From: an uncultured Spartobacteria bacterium
Lineage (GTDB): Bacteria > Verrucomicrobiota > Verrucomicrobiia > Chthoniobacterales > Chthoniobacteraceae
Direction of reading: 5' to 3'
Assembly (NCBI GenBank): GCA_903919125.1
Contig: CAIXGS010000045.1
Coordinates: 57,149 to 121,148, forward strand
Length of the DNA: 64,000 bases
Shown here: positions 28,831 to 36,815 of the stretch, piece after piece
Numbering within the stretch: position 1 is the stretch's first letter
Layout: the number at the start of each line of letters is the position of its first letter
The notes under the pieces: generated by a model
What the model was told of the DNA's origin: nothing
What the model saw: the letters and a program-made list of their open reading frames with translations, nothing else
Database searches by the model: none
Made by a program: the position numbers and the translations under genes

Positions 28831-28971
28831 TATTTTTTCGTTAAAGTCAGGTGACAAACCGGTTCCAATCTTGCTGTGGTGCCAATTTCCGTTGCCGGTT
28901 AGCAGTGGCGTGCCGAAAGTAAGCGCCCGCCGCGCGTCGACTTGACGCACACGGCTTAAAACGAAAAAATA
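28831..28971. promoter_or_regulatory. Divergent methyltransferase/btaA promoter region with 12-bp inverted repeats
   Basis: The 147 bp between the two divergent starts is bounded by the same 12-mer, AACGAAAAAATA, once on each strand: 28831-28842 (minus strand, touching the methyltransferase ATG) and 28960-28971 (plus strand, 6 bp before the btaA GTG). A TTGACG at 28942-28947 could be a -35 element for btaA; with the A/T-rich 12-mer as -10 the transcript would be nearly leaderless. Neither start has a Shine-Dalgarno site. The repeat is seen; its function is inferred. Confidence 0.4.
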
Positions 28972-28977
28972 TCTCGT

Positions 28978-30174
28978 GTGAAAGCGCTCTCCAATTGGAC
29001 CACCAACCGCATCTTTTCTTACGTCCACGGAAACCACCTTGTCTACAATACTTGCTGGGAAGATCCCCGGTTGGATCGCGAGGTGATGAAATTAACCACT
29101 TCCGACGAGGTGGTTATGATTACTTCCGCAGGCTGTAATGCCCTAGATTATGCCTTGGACGCCCCACGCAGCGTCCACGCCGTTGACATGAATTTCCGCC
29201 AAAACGCTTTGCTGGAGCTCAAGATCGCGGGAATACGCAAGCTGGAGTTTGAGGATTTTTTCAGCCTTTTTGGCGACGGCGGAAATCCCCTCTTCCCCGA
29301 GTGGTACCGCAAAGCGCTTCGGGACGAACTCTCGCCGCAGTCTCAAAGTTATTGGGATCGGCGCACTCATTTTTTCAGTAGGAAAAAACCCAGTGATTCT
29401 TTTTATCACCGGGGAACCACCGGAGCGTTCGGGAGACTTTTAGCGACCTACTGTAAACTCAACGGTATTTACGAAGATGCTCTCAGGCTGTTTACCTTCG
29501 ACACATTGGAAGAGCAACGGGAGTTGTACTTCGGAAAAATTCGAGACCGCTTTTGGGGAGAGGGCATTCGGCGGGCGCTGCGTACCGACATCGCGCTGAG
29601 TATGATTGGGGTTCCTCGAGCTCAGAGAGATCATCTGGAAGCCACTTGTGCCCAGAGTGTTTCTAGCTTTATGGAAGACTCCATGGAAGCTGTTTTCACG
29701 CGCCTTCCCACCGCGGACAATTATTTCTGGAGACTCTATCTTGCCGGCCGTTATACCGAGTCCTGTTGCCCAGAATACCTGAAGCGAGAGAACTTTGAGA
29801 AACTCAAGGGCGGGTTGGTCAACTTGGTTCACACCCACACTAATAACTTAACCAGCTTCCTTCGTTCTCATCCCGGACGTTTTTCGCGCTTTGTTCTTTT
29901 GGATCATATGGACTGGCTAAGCACCCAGGACAGCACGTTGCTCCAGTCAGAATGGCAGGCAATTTTTGATAAAGCGCAACCCGATGCAATGGCACTTTGG
30001 CGCTCAGGAGGGTTCGAAGTCGACTTCGTGGATCCGCTCCAGATCGACCACGCAGGGCAGACGCGCCGAGTTGGTGACATGCTAACGTACGACACCGCAA
30101 CGGCCGCCGACTGCCATCAGCGAGATCGCGTCCACACCTACGGAAGCTTTTACATCGCCCGTTTAAATCCTTGA
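28978..30174 (+). CDS. btaA: BtaA: diacylglycerol 3-amino-3-carboxypropyltransferase (DUF3419)
   Basis: 398 residues, GTG start at 28978 (the next in-frame ATG would remove conserved motifs). BtaA moves the 3-amino-3-carboxypropyl group of S-adenosylmethionine to diacylglycerol, giving diacylglyceryl-homoserine, the precursor of betaine lipid DGTS. In known bacteria this is induced by phosphate starvation. Family-defining sequence is clear: IFSYVHGNHLVYNTCWEDPR, MITSAGCNALDYAL (49-60), SVHAVDMNFRQNALLELK (65-82), the C-terminal VLLDHMDWL, and DRVHTYGSFYIARL. It stands divergent to the methyltransferase and is followed at once by a GNAT-like gene (11 bp). A plcP-like gene converges from the other side. 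No btaB homologue is recognisable in the window. Confidence 0.93.
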   Translation: MKALSNWTTNRIFSYVHGNHLVYNTCWEDPRLDREVMKLTTSDEVVMITSAGCNALDYALDAPRSVHAVDMNFRQNALLELKIAGIRKLEFEDFFSLFGDGGNPLFPEWYRKALRDELSPQSQSYWDRRTHFFSRKKPSDSFYHRGTTGAFGRLLATYCKLNGIYEDALRLFTFDTLEEQRELYFGKIRDRFWGEGIRRALRTDIALSMIGVPRAQRDHLEATCAQSVSSFMEDSMEAVFTRLPTADNYFWRLYLAGRYTESCCPEYLKRENFEKLKGGLVNLVHTHTNNLTSFLRSHPGRFSRFVLLDHMDWLSTQDSTLLQSEWQAIFDKAQPDAMALWRSGGFEVDFVDPLQIDHAGQTRRVGDMLTYDTATAADCHQRDRVHTYGSFYIARLNP

Positions 30175-30185
30175 ACCAAACCGCA

Positions 30186-31361
30186 ATGGTAAAGGTCTCC
30201 CCTGCGCCCGCAAACGAGCCAACCGGAGAGCTTAGATTTTACGCTGCCCAGGACGCCCTCCGCGCGCTGGAAAAAACGAAGGATCCGAACGCCGACTACT
30301 GGCGCCTTTTCCTCACGCACGAGGCCCACACGCTCGCGCCTAATTTCAAAACGCAAACCGCCGTCATCAGCGACGGGGAGTACTTTTCACCCGTCACCGT
30401 ACACAACAACGAACCGGACAATTCCTACCCGTGTTCGCTGCAAACCCAGTACGTGCAGTATCCACTTTCAGAACTGGGATTGGTACCGTCCAAGGCAATG
30501 CGGTTAGCTGGAGCGCTCGGTCTGAGAGCATTGGGTAGCATTTTAAAATACGGCTTGGTGGATCGCACCGTGCAGTGGAACTCGTGGCTCCTTTCTACAA
30601 ATCTACAAGCACCGGATAATCTTATAGATGCTCAAGACGCGACTCACGTCCTTCTTCAAAAATTTCCGAACCACGCTGTTCTCGTAAAGAACATCCACGG
30701 ATTTGAAACCACAGCCGAATTAGAAAAGTTCGCCCGTCTCGGCTACCAACTCGTAACAAGTCGCCAGATTTATTTTTTTGACGGCAGAAATCCGACGTAC
30801 CTCGCCCGCAGTGACGTGAAGCGGGACTTAAAATCGCTGCGCGCCCTCAAGGATTATCAGCAGATTGAACACCATGAATTCGTCGCGGATGACGCCCCAA
30901 GAATCGCTGACCTTTATCGTATGCTTTATCTCGAAAAGCATTCTGAACTGAATCCGAGATACACAACTTTGTTCGTACAAAAAGCTCTCGAACAAAAGCT
31001 TCTCGAGTTTCGCGGCCTGCGACACAGCTCTGGTAGAATCGACGCCGTTTTCGCCTGCTTCCGGAGAGGTGAGGTGACCTCCACTCCTTTTATCGGCTAT
31101 GATACGGCAATCCCCAATCAGCACGGATTTTACCGGTTACTCGTCGCGATGTTATTGGAGCGCGTCGCGGAGCAAAAACTACTCCTGAATTACAGTTCGG
31201 GAGCCGGTGAATTCAAACGGAGACGCGGGGCAGAGTCTGCCATTGAGTACAACGCGATTTACACAAGGCACCTTCCACTCAGGCGCCAATTACCCCACTT
31301 ACTTTTGGAGCAGGCCGCAAACCGGCTTGGAAAGCGGGTCTTGGTGGAAAACCAAATCTAA
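30186..31361 (+). CDS. GNAT-like acyltransferase-type protein linked to btaA
   Basis: 391 residues from the ATG at 30186; a TTG at 30171 overlapping the btaA stop is also possible. I see no Shine-Dalgarno site, so translational coupling to btaA is likely. The C-terminal half resembles the GNAT/FemAB-like fold: RIDAVFACFRRGEVTSTPFIG, GFYRLLVAMLLERVAEQK and SSGAGEFKRRRGAESAIEY, a pattern of acyl-transfer proteins that use acyl-CoA, acyl-ACP or aminoacyl donors. The N-terminal half has no recognised domain and no clear membrane span. Placement directly behind btaA suggests it acts on the homoserine lipid or its precursor; this is inference. Its stop overlaps the convergent plcP stop by 4 bp. Confidence 0.7.
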   Translation: MVKVSPAPANEPTGELRFYAAQDALRALEKTKDPNADYWRLFLTHEAHTLAPNFKTQTAVISDGEYFSPVTVHNNEPDNSYPCSLQTQYVQYPLSELGLVPSKAMRLAGALGLRALGSILKYGLVDRTVQWNSWLLSTNLQAPDNLIDAQDATHVLLQKFPNHAVLVKNIHGFETTAELEKFARLGYQLVTSRQIYFFDGRNPTYLARSDVKRDLKSLRALKDYQQIEHHEFVADDAPRIADLYRMLYLEKHSELNPRYTTLFVQKALEQKLLEFRGLRHSSGRIDAVFACFRRGEVTSTPFIGYDTAIPNQHGFYRLLVAMLLERVAEQKLLLNYSSGAGEFKRRRGAESAIEYNAIYTRHLPLRRQLPHLLLEQAANRLGKRVLVENQI

Positions 31362-32167
31362 GATAAGGCATTTGGCCCAAGAGGTGCCACTGCTGGTTCA
31401 GGCGTCTCTGGGGCAACGTTTCGCAATGGCTCGGAGTGCCCTGTGTGCACAACCAGTTCGATGACGCCTGATTGATCCTCAATAAGCGCGGTCAGGCTTT
31501 CCACCCAGTCCCCTGAATTGAAATACTCCAAATCCCCGATGTTTCGAATGGCTGGAGTGTGAATGTGGCCACACACGACTCCCTGGACGTCTTTTTCCAT
31601 TTTAACAAGACGAGCCACCGCAGATTCAAAGGCCCCGATATAATTGACCGCGCTTTTGACCTGCCGTTTCGCCGCCGCGCTGAGGGACCAAAAACTCAGC
31701 CCGAAAAGCTTACGGAACCAATTGATCGGAGTATTCAAGCGCAGCAGCAGCGCGTAGCCGAGGTCGCCAACATGGGCAAGCCACTTGATATTCTGCACGA
31801 CGGCATCCAATTCGTGGCCGTGGATCACCAGTAAACGCCGACCATCAGCCGTTGTATGAATCGCACGTGGCATCACCGTAACCGCGCCGTACTCGCCGTG
31901 AAAGCCGGACACGAATTCGTCGTGATTCCCCGGGATGTAAATGACTTGCGTCCCCTTTCGTCCAGCTCGCAGCAACTTCTGGATCACGTCGCTATGCGCT
32001 TGCGGCCAGTAGATTCCACGCTTGAGTGCCCACACATCTATTAGGTCACCCACGACATAGAGAGTTTCAAATTCATAGCATTTCAGAAAGTGCAGAAGAG
32101 CTTCGGCCTGACACCCTCGGGTGCCCAAATGAACGTCTGAAATCCAACCTGTTCGACAGTGGCGCAT
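31358..32167 (-). CDS. plcP: PlcP-like phospholipase C (LpxH-like metallophosphoesterase)
   Basis: 269 residues from the ATG at 32167, chosen because it directly precedes the first metal motif. Calcineurin-like metallophosphoesterase: ISDVHLG (D11, H13), VVGDLIDVW (D41), PGNHDEF (N81, H82), VIHGHELD and VCGHIHTP. The stretch ALKRGIYWPQAHSDVIQKLL plus RAGRKGTQVIYIPGN is very like the PlcP group known from rhizobia, where the enzyme cuts phosphatidylethanolamine and phosphatidylcholine to diacylglycerol under phosphate starvation. An LpxH (UDP-diacylglucosamine hydrolase) role is the alternative, but the btaA neighbour favours PlcP because it supplies the substrate of BtaA. The C-terminal tail is Pro- and Ala-rich. 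It ends in a 4 bp convergent overlap with the GNAT-like gene. Confidence 0.85.
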   Translation of the reverse strand: MRHCRTGWISDVHLGTRGCQAEALLHFLKCYEFETLYVVGDLIDVWALKRGIYWPQAHSDVIQKLLRAGRKGTQVIYIPGNHDEFVSGFHGEYGAVTVMPRAIHTTADGRRLLVIHGHELDAVVQNIKWLAHVGDLGYALLLRLNTPINWFRKLFGLSFWSLSAAAKRQVKSAVNYIGAFESAVARLVKMEKDVQGVVCGHIHTPAIRNIGDLEYFNSGDWVESLTALIEDQSGVIELVVHTGHSEPLRNVAPETPEPAVAPLGPNALS

Positions 32168-32458
32168 CACGGAAAGCAGTGTCCTCTGGGAGGGCGGGAC
32201 TTGGAAACGCAAACAGCTTCGATCGGTCAAATTTCACACAGCTGTGACATGCCAACGCCCCCATTTCACCCGACCGCGCGGCAACACATGCGGCGCTATG
32301 AAAGGACTCTCCAAAGCGGAATCCCTTCGTTCCAAAAGTGCGGGTCCGAATTAGAGCAAGGAGTTTAGCCCATCCCGAAAACGAAACGGGTTGGCTCGTT
32401 CTAAAGCAACCTTTTCAGAACCGATTTTGTAACTCAGAATTAGCCCCACTTAGAAGCC
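32168..32458. promoter_or_regulatory. Divergent region plcP / lipase maturation factor with palindrome
   Basis: 291 bp between divergent starts. A perfect 10 bp palindrome, CACAGCTGTG, lies at 32237-32246, about 70 bp upstream of plcP. On the minus strand it sits in TGTCACAGCTGTGTGA, which partly matches a Pho box (TGTCA with an 11 bp-spaced second half) and shares TCACAGCT with the phoD leader near 28070. Nothing else recognised. Confidence 0.35.
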
Positions 32459-34060
32459 ATGAACGCCGGCGACCAACCAATGCCCGAGATAGAAGCTGTT
32501 CCGGCTCCCGCCCTCCCCGCGCCACCTCCCACGTATTGGCTCACCCGCTTTGTGCTGCTGCGCTTACTAGGATTGGTTTACCTGATTGCATTTCTCGTCG
32601 CCGCAAATCAAATCGTGCCGCTCATTGGGCACAATGGATTGCTGCCAGCAGACGTGTTCCTGCAGCGCGTTTCGCAACATTTTGGATCTGCCCAGGCGGG
32701 CTTTCGCCAGTTGCCGAGTCTCTTCTGGTGGAACGTCTCCGACGCCTTTCTGGTAAACATCGCGTGGACGGGCGTCGTTTTGTCGGCAATCGTTTTGTGC
32801 GGTTACGCAAACTCACTGATGATGCTGGTGCTGTGGGCGCTCTACCTCTCGTTCGTCCATGTGGGTCAGCTTTGGTATTCCTACGGCTGGGAGACTCAAT
32901 TGTTGGAGACTGGTTTCATCGCGATCTTTCTCTGCCCGCTACTGGATCCTCGCCCATTCGCGAGAATGCCACCGCCGCTTGCAACCCTCTGGATTTATCG
33001 GTGGCTAATTTTTCGCATCATGCTGGGCGCAGGATTGATAAAGATTCGCGGCGACGAGTGCTGGCGAGATCTCACCGCGCTTTTTTATCACTACGAAACC
33101 CAACCTGTACCCAACCCGCTCAGCCGGTTGCTCCATTTCGCGCCACTCTGGTTTCAAAAGTTTGGGGTGCTGTGGAATCATTTTACGGAACTAATCGTCC
33201 CGTGGTTCGCATTCGGGCCGCGGACGGCGCGCAACGTGTCGGGTTTACTAATGGCAGGCTTCATGGTTGCGCTGATTTTTTCCGGCAACCTCTCGTTCTT
33301 AAACTGGCTCACAATAGTCCCGTGCCTGGCGTGTATTGACGACTCGATTTGGCGCAGGATTCTACCGCACTTTATCGTACTGCAGGCTCAGACCGCAGAG
33401 GCCAACAAAAGACATTCCCGGCTGCCGATGGTTGCGAGCGGACTCTTTGCCGTGGTCGTGGCGTGGCTGAGCATCGATCCCGTGCGAAATCTTTTCTCGC
33501 CCCACCAGGCGATGAACGCGTCTTTTGACATGCTGCATTTAGTCAACACCTATGGCGCATTCGGTACAGTCGGACGCGAGCGCTACGAAATCATTTTTGA
33601 GGGAACAGACGAGCGCACCGGAGCCGACTCCGCCACTTGGCGTGAATTCGAATTCAAAGCAAAACCCGGCGATCCCAACCGACGTCCACCCATCATCACT
33701 CCGTACCATCACCGGCTCGACTGGCAGATCTGGTTTGCAGCGATCCCAGGAGTTCATTACGACCTCAAGTCCATGCCCACCCCGCAGCACTATCCTTGGG
33801 TGGTCCATTTCGTGTGGAAACTTTTACACAACGACTCCGGCACGCTCAGTCTGCTTGCGAACAATCCCTTCCCCGACGCCCCTCCCAAATACGTGCGTGC
33901 GCTTTTGTACCGATACAAGTTTGCCCCGCCCACAAGCACGCAAGGAGCATGGTGGACCCGTGAACGAATCGGTTTTTGGCTCCCCGCTGTCTCGCTATAC
34001 ACCCCTGAATTCAGACGGTTTCTTGAGTCTGCAGGAATGATCCAAAAGGACGCTGAATGA
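32459..34060 (+). CDS. Lipase maturation factor family membrane protein (LMF1-like)
   Basis: 533 residues. Clear member of the lipase maturation factor family, known from animals (LMF1 helps fold lipoprotein lipase in the ER) and found in many bacteria with unknown role. Family pattern: LLRLLGLVYLIAFLVAANQI, PLIGHNGLLPA, YGWETQLLETGFIAIFL, GAGLIKIRGDECWRDLTALF, YHYETQPVPNPLS, NHFTELIVPWFAFGPR, FSGNLSFLNWLTI, and the C-terminal soluble part with GTVGRERYEIIFEGT. About seven to eight membrane spans are predicted. The start is the ATG at 32459. It lies divergent to plcP, so a role in folding an exported lipid-active enzyme is possible but unproven. Confidence 0.9.
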   Translation: MNAGDQPMPEIEAVPAPALPAPPPTYWLTRFVLLRLLGLVYLIAFLVAANQIVPLIGHNGLLPADVFLQRVSQHFGSAQAGFRQLPSLFWWNVSDAFLVNIAWTGVVLSAIVLCGYANSLMMLVLWALYLSFVHVGQLWYSYGWETQLLETGFIAIFLCPLLDPRPFARMPPPLATLWIYRWLIFRIMLGAGLIKIRGDECWRDLTALFYHYETQPVPNPLSRLLHFAPLWFQKFGVLWNHFTELIVPWFAFGPRTARNVSGLLMAGFMVALIFSGNLSFLNWLTIVPCLACIDDSIWRRILPHFIVLQAQTAEANKRHSRLPMVASGLFAVVVAWLSIDPVRNLFSPHQAMNASFDMLHLVNTYGAFGTVGRERYEIIFEGTDERTGADSATWREFEFKAKPGDPNRRPPIITPYHHRLDWQIWFAAIPGVHYDLKSMPTPQHYPWVVHFVWKLLHNDSGTLSLLANNPFPDAPPKYVRALLYRYKFAPPTSTQGAWWTRERIGFWLPAVSLYTPEFRRFLESAGMIQKDAE

Positions 34061-34155
34061 GCGCTCTGCGAGCGCCATTCCAAGCCAAACACAACACGCA
34101 ATGAAATGAACGTGGTTGAAGCACTTCAATCAGTGCGCCCGCAAAAATTCACAAC

Positions 34156-34905
34156 ATGTTCAACATCCCAAACCTTCTCGCTCCCGTAGCCCCCGACGCT
34201 CACAAGTACTCGCGCGGCGTCGTCGGCATCCTCGCCGGCAGTGCCGCATACCCCGGCGCTGCCGTTCTGTGCGTGGGCGGGGCACGGCGGGGCGGCGCGG
34301 GCTACGTGAAGTATGTTGCTCAAAACAAGTTTGCTACCGCAGCGGTCCTCGCCCAATATCCTGACGTAGTGCCTGTCTCAAAATTGAAGGACGCGAAGGC
34401 CGACGCGTGGGTGATGGGTCCTGGGGCGCCGCGCGTCACTTTTATTCCGGAGGACACAGCCTTGGTTTTAGACGGGGCTGCGATACGGTACGCAACTCGC
34501 AAACGTGCTGGCATCACGATAATAACGCCCCACACCGGCGAACTTAAACATCTGGGATACGAGCTTGCCCAACGCGAGGAAACCGCGAGACGGATTGCGA
34601 ATGAATTCAATGTGATCGTCGTTTTGAAAGGACGTCACACCGTGATCGCTGCCCCCAATCAAGCGGTTCTAGTGGATGAAATCGGAGGACCGGAATTGGC
34701 GTGCGCTGGATCTGGCGATATTCTCGCGGGCCTGCTCGGTTCCATGCTCGCGAGCTGGAGGCCCGCGACTCTGACGGACGCCGCTGCCGTGGTTTACAAG
34801 ACTGTTATCTACCACTCCAGCGCCGCCAAGATTGCCAGAGAGGCCCATAATCCCGTGGTCGCGACGGACATTTTGAGCGCCTTGTCGAAAGTGAACCTCC
34901 AATAG
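34156..34905 (+). CDS. nnrD: ADP/ATP-dependent NAD(P)H-hydrate dehydratase
   Basis: 249-residue YjeF C-terminal / ribokinase-like protein. It repairs hydrated NAD(P)H by nucleotide-dependent dehydration. Motifs: KYSRGVVGILAGSAAYPGAAVL near the N-terminus, the VMGPGAP nucleotide turn, ITPHTGELKHLG, VVLKGRHTVIAAP, and the catalytic CAGSGDILAGLLGSML. Length fits a stand-alone NnrD without the fused epimerase half. It follows the lipase maturation factor gene by 95 bp; the spermidine-synthase-like gene follows by 65 bp. Confidence 0.92.
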   Translation: MFNIPNLLAPVAPDAHKYSRGVVGILAGSAAYPGAAVLCVGGARRGGAGYVKYVAQNKFATAAVLAQYPDVVPVSKLKDAKADAWVMGPGAPRVTFIPEDTALVLDGAAIRYATRKRAGITIITPHTGELKHLGYELAQREETARRIANEFNVIVVLKGRHTVIAAPNQAVLVDEIGGPELACAGSGDILAGLLGSMLASWRPATLTDAAAVVYKTVIYHSSAAKIAREAHNPVVATDILSALSKVNLQ

Positions 34906-34970
34906 GGAGGTGCTCAACTTTGCCTCAACCTGCCGATTGTGCGCGCCCTGAATGCCGCTATGCTCCGGCG

Positions 34971-35687
34971 ATGAGCAAAGCTTTCGAGGAACTCGATTTC
35001 CAAAAAACTCCGCTAGGTGATCTAATTTTACGGCGCCGCCAAGTCCCCTCCTTGGGCAATCTTGAGGTCTACGAAGTCAAGCTTGGCGAGGCGTTTCTGA
35101 TGTCGAGTCTGTTCCATGAGGTAGAAGTTGCGCTCGCAAACCTTGGACTCGGTGAACTGCAGCCCGGTCTCTGGGATGTCGTGGTCGGAGGACTCGGACT
35201 CGGGTACACAGCAGCAGCGGCACTCCAGCATGAGACGGTCTCCTCGCTGCTGGTGGTCGACGCGCTAGAGCCGGTGATTAGCTGGCATCAGCAAGGCCTC
35301 GTTCCCTTGGGCCTCACATTATCGGAGGATCCGCGTTGCCGATTCGTGCTCGGTGACTTTTTTGAGCTTGCCCAATCGGCGGCCGGTTTTGATCCAAAAA
35401 CTGAAGGACGTCGGTTCCATGCGATCCTTCTAGACATCGATCATTCTCCAAAAAATCTGCTCCATCCGCGGCACGGTCGCTTTTACAGCCTCGAAGGTTT
35501 GCGCTGGCTTGCCAGTCACTTGTTGCCTAGCGGAGTCTTCGCGCTCTGGTCCGATGATCCGCCTGACGACGAGTTTTTAGCACTACTCTCGGGCGTCTTT
35601 ACAAAGGTCAAAGTGGAAGTGGTGACGTTTGAGAACCCGCTTCTGGAACGCGACTCTGCAAGCACGGTTTACGTGGCTTCGTTGTAG
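34971..35687 (+). CDS. Spermidine synthase-like protein (SAM/dcSAM-binding fold)
   Basis: 238 residues from the ATG at 34971; a longer frame to 34920 lacks support. Rossmann-fold protein like polyamine aminopropyltransferases: N-terminal beta part (LGDLILRRRQV, LEVYEVKLGEAFLMSS), the VVVGGLGLGYTAAAAL nucleotide loop, LLVVDALEPVISW (acidic strand end), RCRFVLGDFFELA, and AILLDIDHSP. The gate-keeping and catalytic Asp pattern of true SpeE (about GGGDGG and DSTDP) is not present, so the substrate may differ. It ends 24 bp from the convergent rsgA. Confidence 0.75.
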   Translation: MSKAFEELDFQKTPLGDLILRRRQVPSLGNLEVYEVKLGEAFLMSSLFHEVEVALANLGLGELQPGLWDVVVGGLGLGYTAAAALQHETVSSLLVVDALEPVISWHQQGLVPLGLTLSEDPRCRFVLGDFFELAQSAAGFDPKTEGRRFHAILLDIDHSPKNLLHPRHGRFYSLEGLRWLASHLLPSGVFALWSDDPPDDEFLALLSGVFTKVKVEVVTFENPLLERDSASTVYVASL

Positions 35688-35711
35688 TGCGCGCCACTCA
35701 TTCACACTCAT

Positions 35712-36815
35712 TTACACCCACGGACTGAGCTCCTGCTCTAGCTCACGCCGATCCGAAGGGTTGCGGACTTTTTGGCGCCCCTCGCGCTTGTAGCGGCGTT
35801 CCACAGTCATCTGGCGCTTTTTACACCGACTGCGCAGCTTCTCGATTTCTGCGTCAAGCTTTAGGTATCCCGCGTAACGCGATGCCTCCAGCTTTCCGGA
35901 ATCGACGGCAGCCCGAATGGCGCACCCAGCGTCTGCACCGTGTTTACAATCGAGAAATTTGCACTGCCCCGCGAGGGTTTCAATGTCGGCAAACCACTCA
36001 CGTAATGTGGTTTCGTCCGTCCACATCTGCACCTCCTTGATGCCCGGATTATCGATCACAATCCCGCCCTTGCGTAAGACCATTAACTCCCGCGCAGAAG
36101 TGGTGTGCCGTCCTTTGCCAGTCGTCTCGTTCACTTCCCCAGTCCATTGGTATTCGTCCCCCAGCAGGCGATTGACCAAGGCCGATTTTCCCACACCGCT
36201 GGATCCGATAAAAGCGACTGACACTCCCCGCTGAAAATACGAACGAACAGCTGCAAGCCCGCGCCCGGTCTCCGCACTGGTCAGGTGCACATCTGCCGAA
36301 GGATTAAGCGCCTGAATCGCCTCAACGACCGCTCGGTTTTCCGCTGCGGGAAACAAATCAGCTTTGTTCACTAACACCACCGGCTTCGCTCCGCTTCGAC
36401 CAATGATTGCGAAATACCGTTCCAAACGCCTTGGATTGTAATCCGCGCCTGCCTCCGTGACCACCAGCACCACGTCGACGTTCGCCACAATCACCTGCTC
36501 TTCGGCGCTATGCCCCGGAGCCCTACGCGAAAAACACGTCCGGCGGGGGAGCCTTGCACGGATGACCGTCTCCTCCCCCACTCCGCCCAATTCCAGTGCG
36601 ACCCAATCCCCGACTGCGGGCAACTCCGCGTCAGAGGTGGCATCATGATACACTTTCCCACCCATCACGACTTCGCGCTCCTCTCCGTCGCCCAACAGCG
36701 CGCCGTAAGTGATGCGGTTGTCCCGAATTAATCGGGCGGGTTTCCATCCCTGCTTTTGAAGCGGGACAAACGCTTCCTCGAACCATTCGCACCAACCCAG
36801 ATCAGCAAGCGTCAT
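35712..36815 (-). CDS. rsgA: Small ribosomal subunit biogenesis GTPase RsgA (YjeQ)
   Basis: 367 residues. RsgA binds the late 30S subunit, checks the decoding centre and leaves on GTP hydrolysis. It is circularly permuted: G4 NKAD comes before G1 GSSGVGKSALVNRL and G3 DNPGIKE, as the family requires. An N-terminal OB-fold part (VGDWVALELG, RRTCFSRRAPG) and the C-terminal zinc site CKFLDCKHGADAGCA are both present. The start codon overlaps the engB stop by 4 bases (ATGA), so the two GTPases are translationally coupled. Confidence 0.96.
   Translation of the reverse strand: MTLADLGWCEWFEEAFVPLQKQGWKPARLIRDNRITYGALLGDGEEREVVMGGKVYHDATSDAELPAVGDWVALELGGVGEETVIRARLPRRTCFSRRAPGHSAEEQVIVANVDVVLVVTEAGADYNPRRLERYFAIIGRSGAKPVVLVNKADLFPAAENRAVVEAIQALNPSADVHLTSAETGRGLAAVRSYFQRGVSVAFIGSSGVGKSALVNRLLGDEYQWTGEVNETTGKGRHTTSARELMVLRKGGIVIDNPGIKEVQMWTDETTLREWFADIETLAGQCKFLDCKHGADAGCAIRAAVDSGKLEASRYAGYLKLDAEIEKLRSRCKKRQMTVERRYKREGRQKVRNPSDRRELEQELSPWV

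Noticed and set aside
28831..29037. Longer N-terminus for the methyltransferase (start at 29037).
   Set aside because: It would overlap the divergent btaA coding region and adds no recognisable sequence; the ATG at 28830 is better.
31358..32167. Calling this gene lpxH.
   Set aside because: The fold is shared, but the WPQAH/KGT segment and btaA context fit PlcP better; LpxH remains a lesser alternative.
34971..35687. Calling this gene speE.
   Set aside because: Fold is similar, but the key polyamine-site acidic motifs of true spermidine synthase are not visible.
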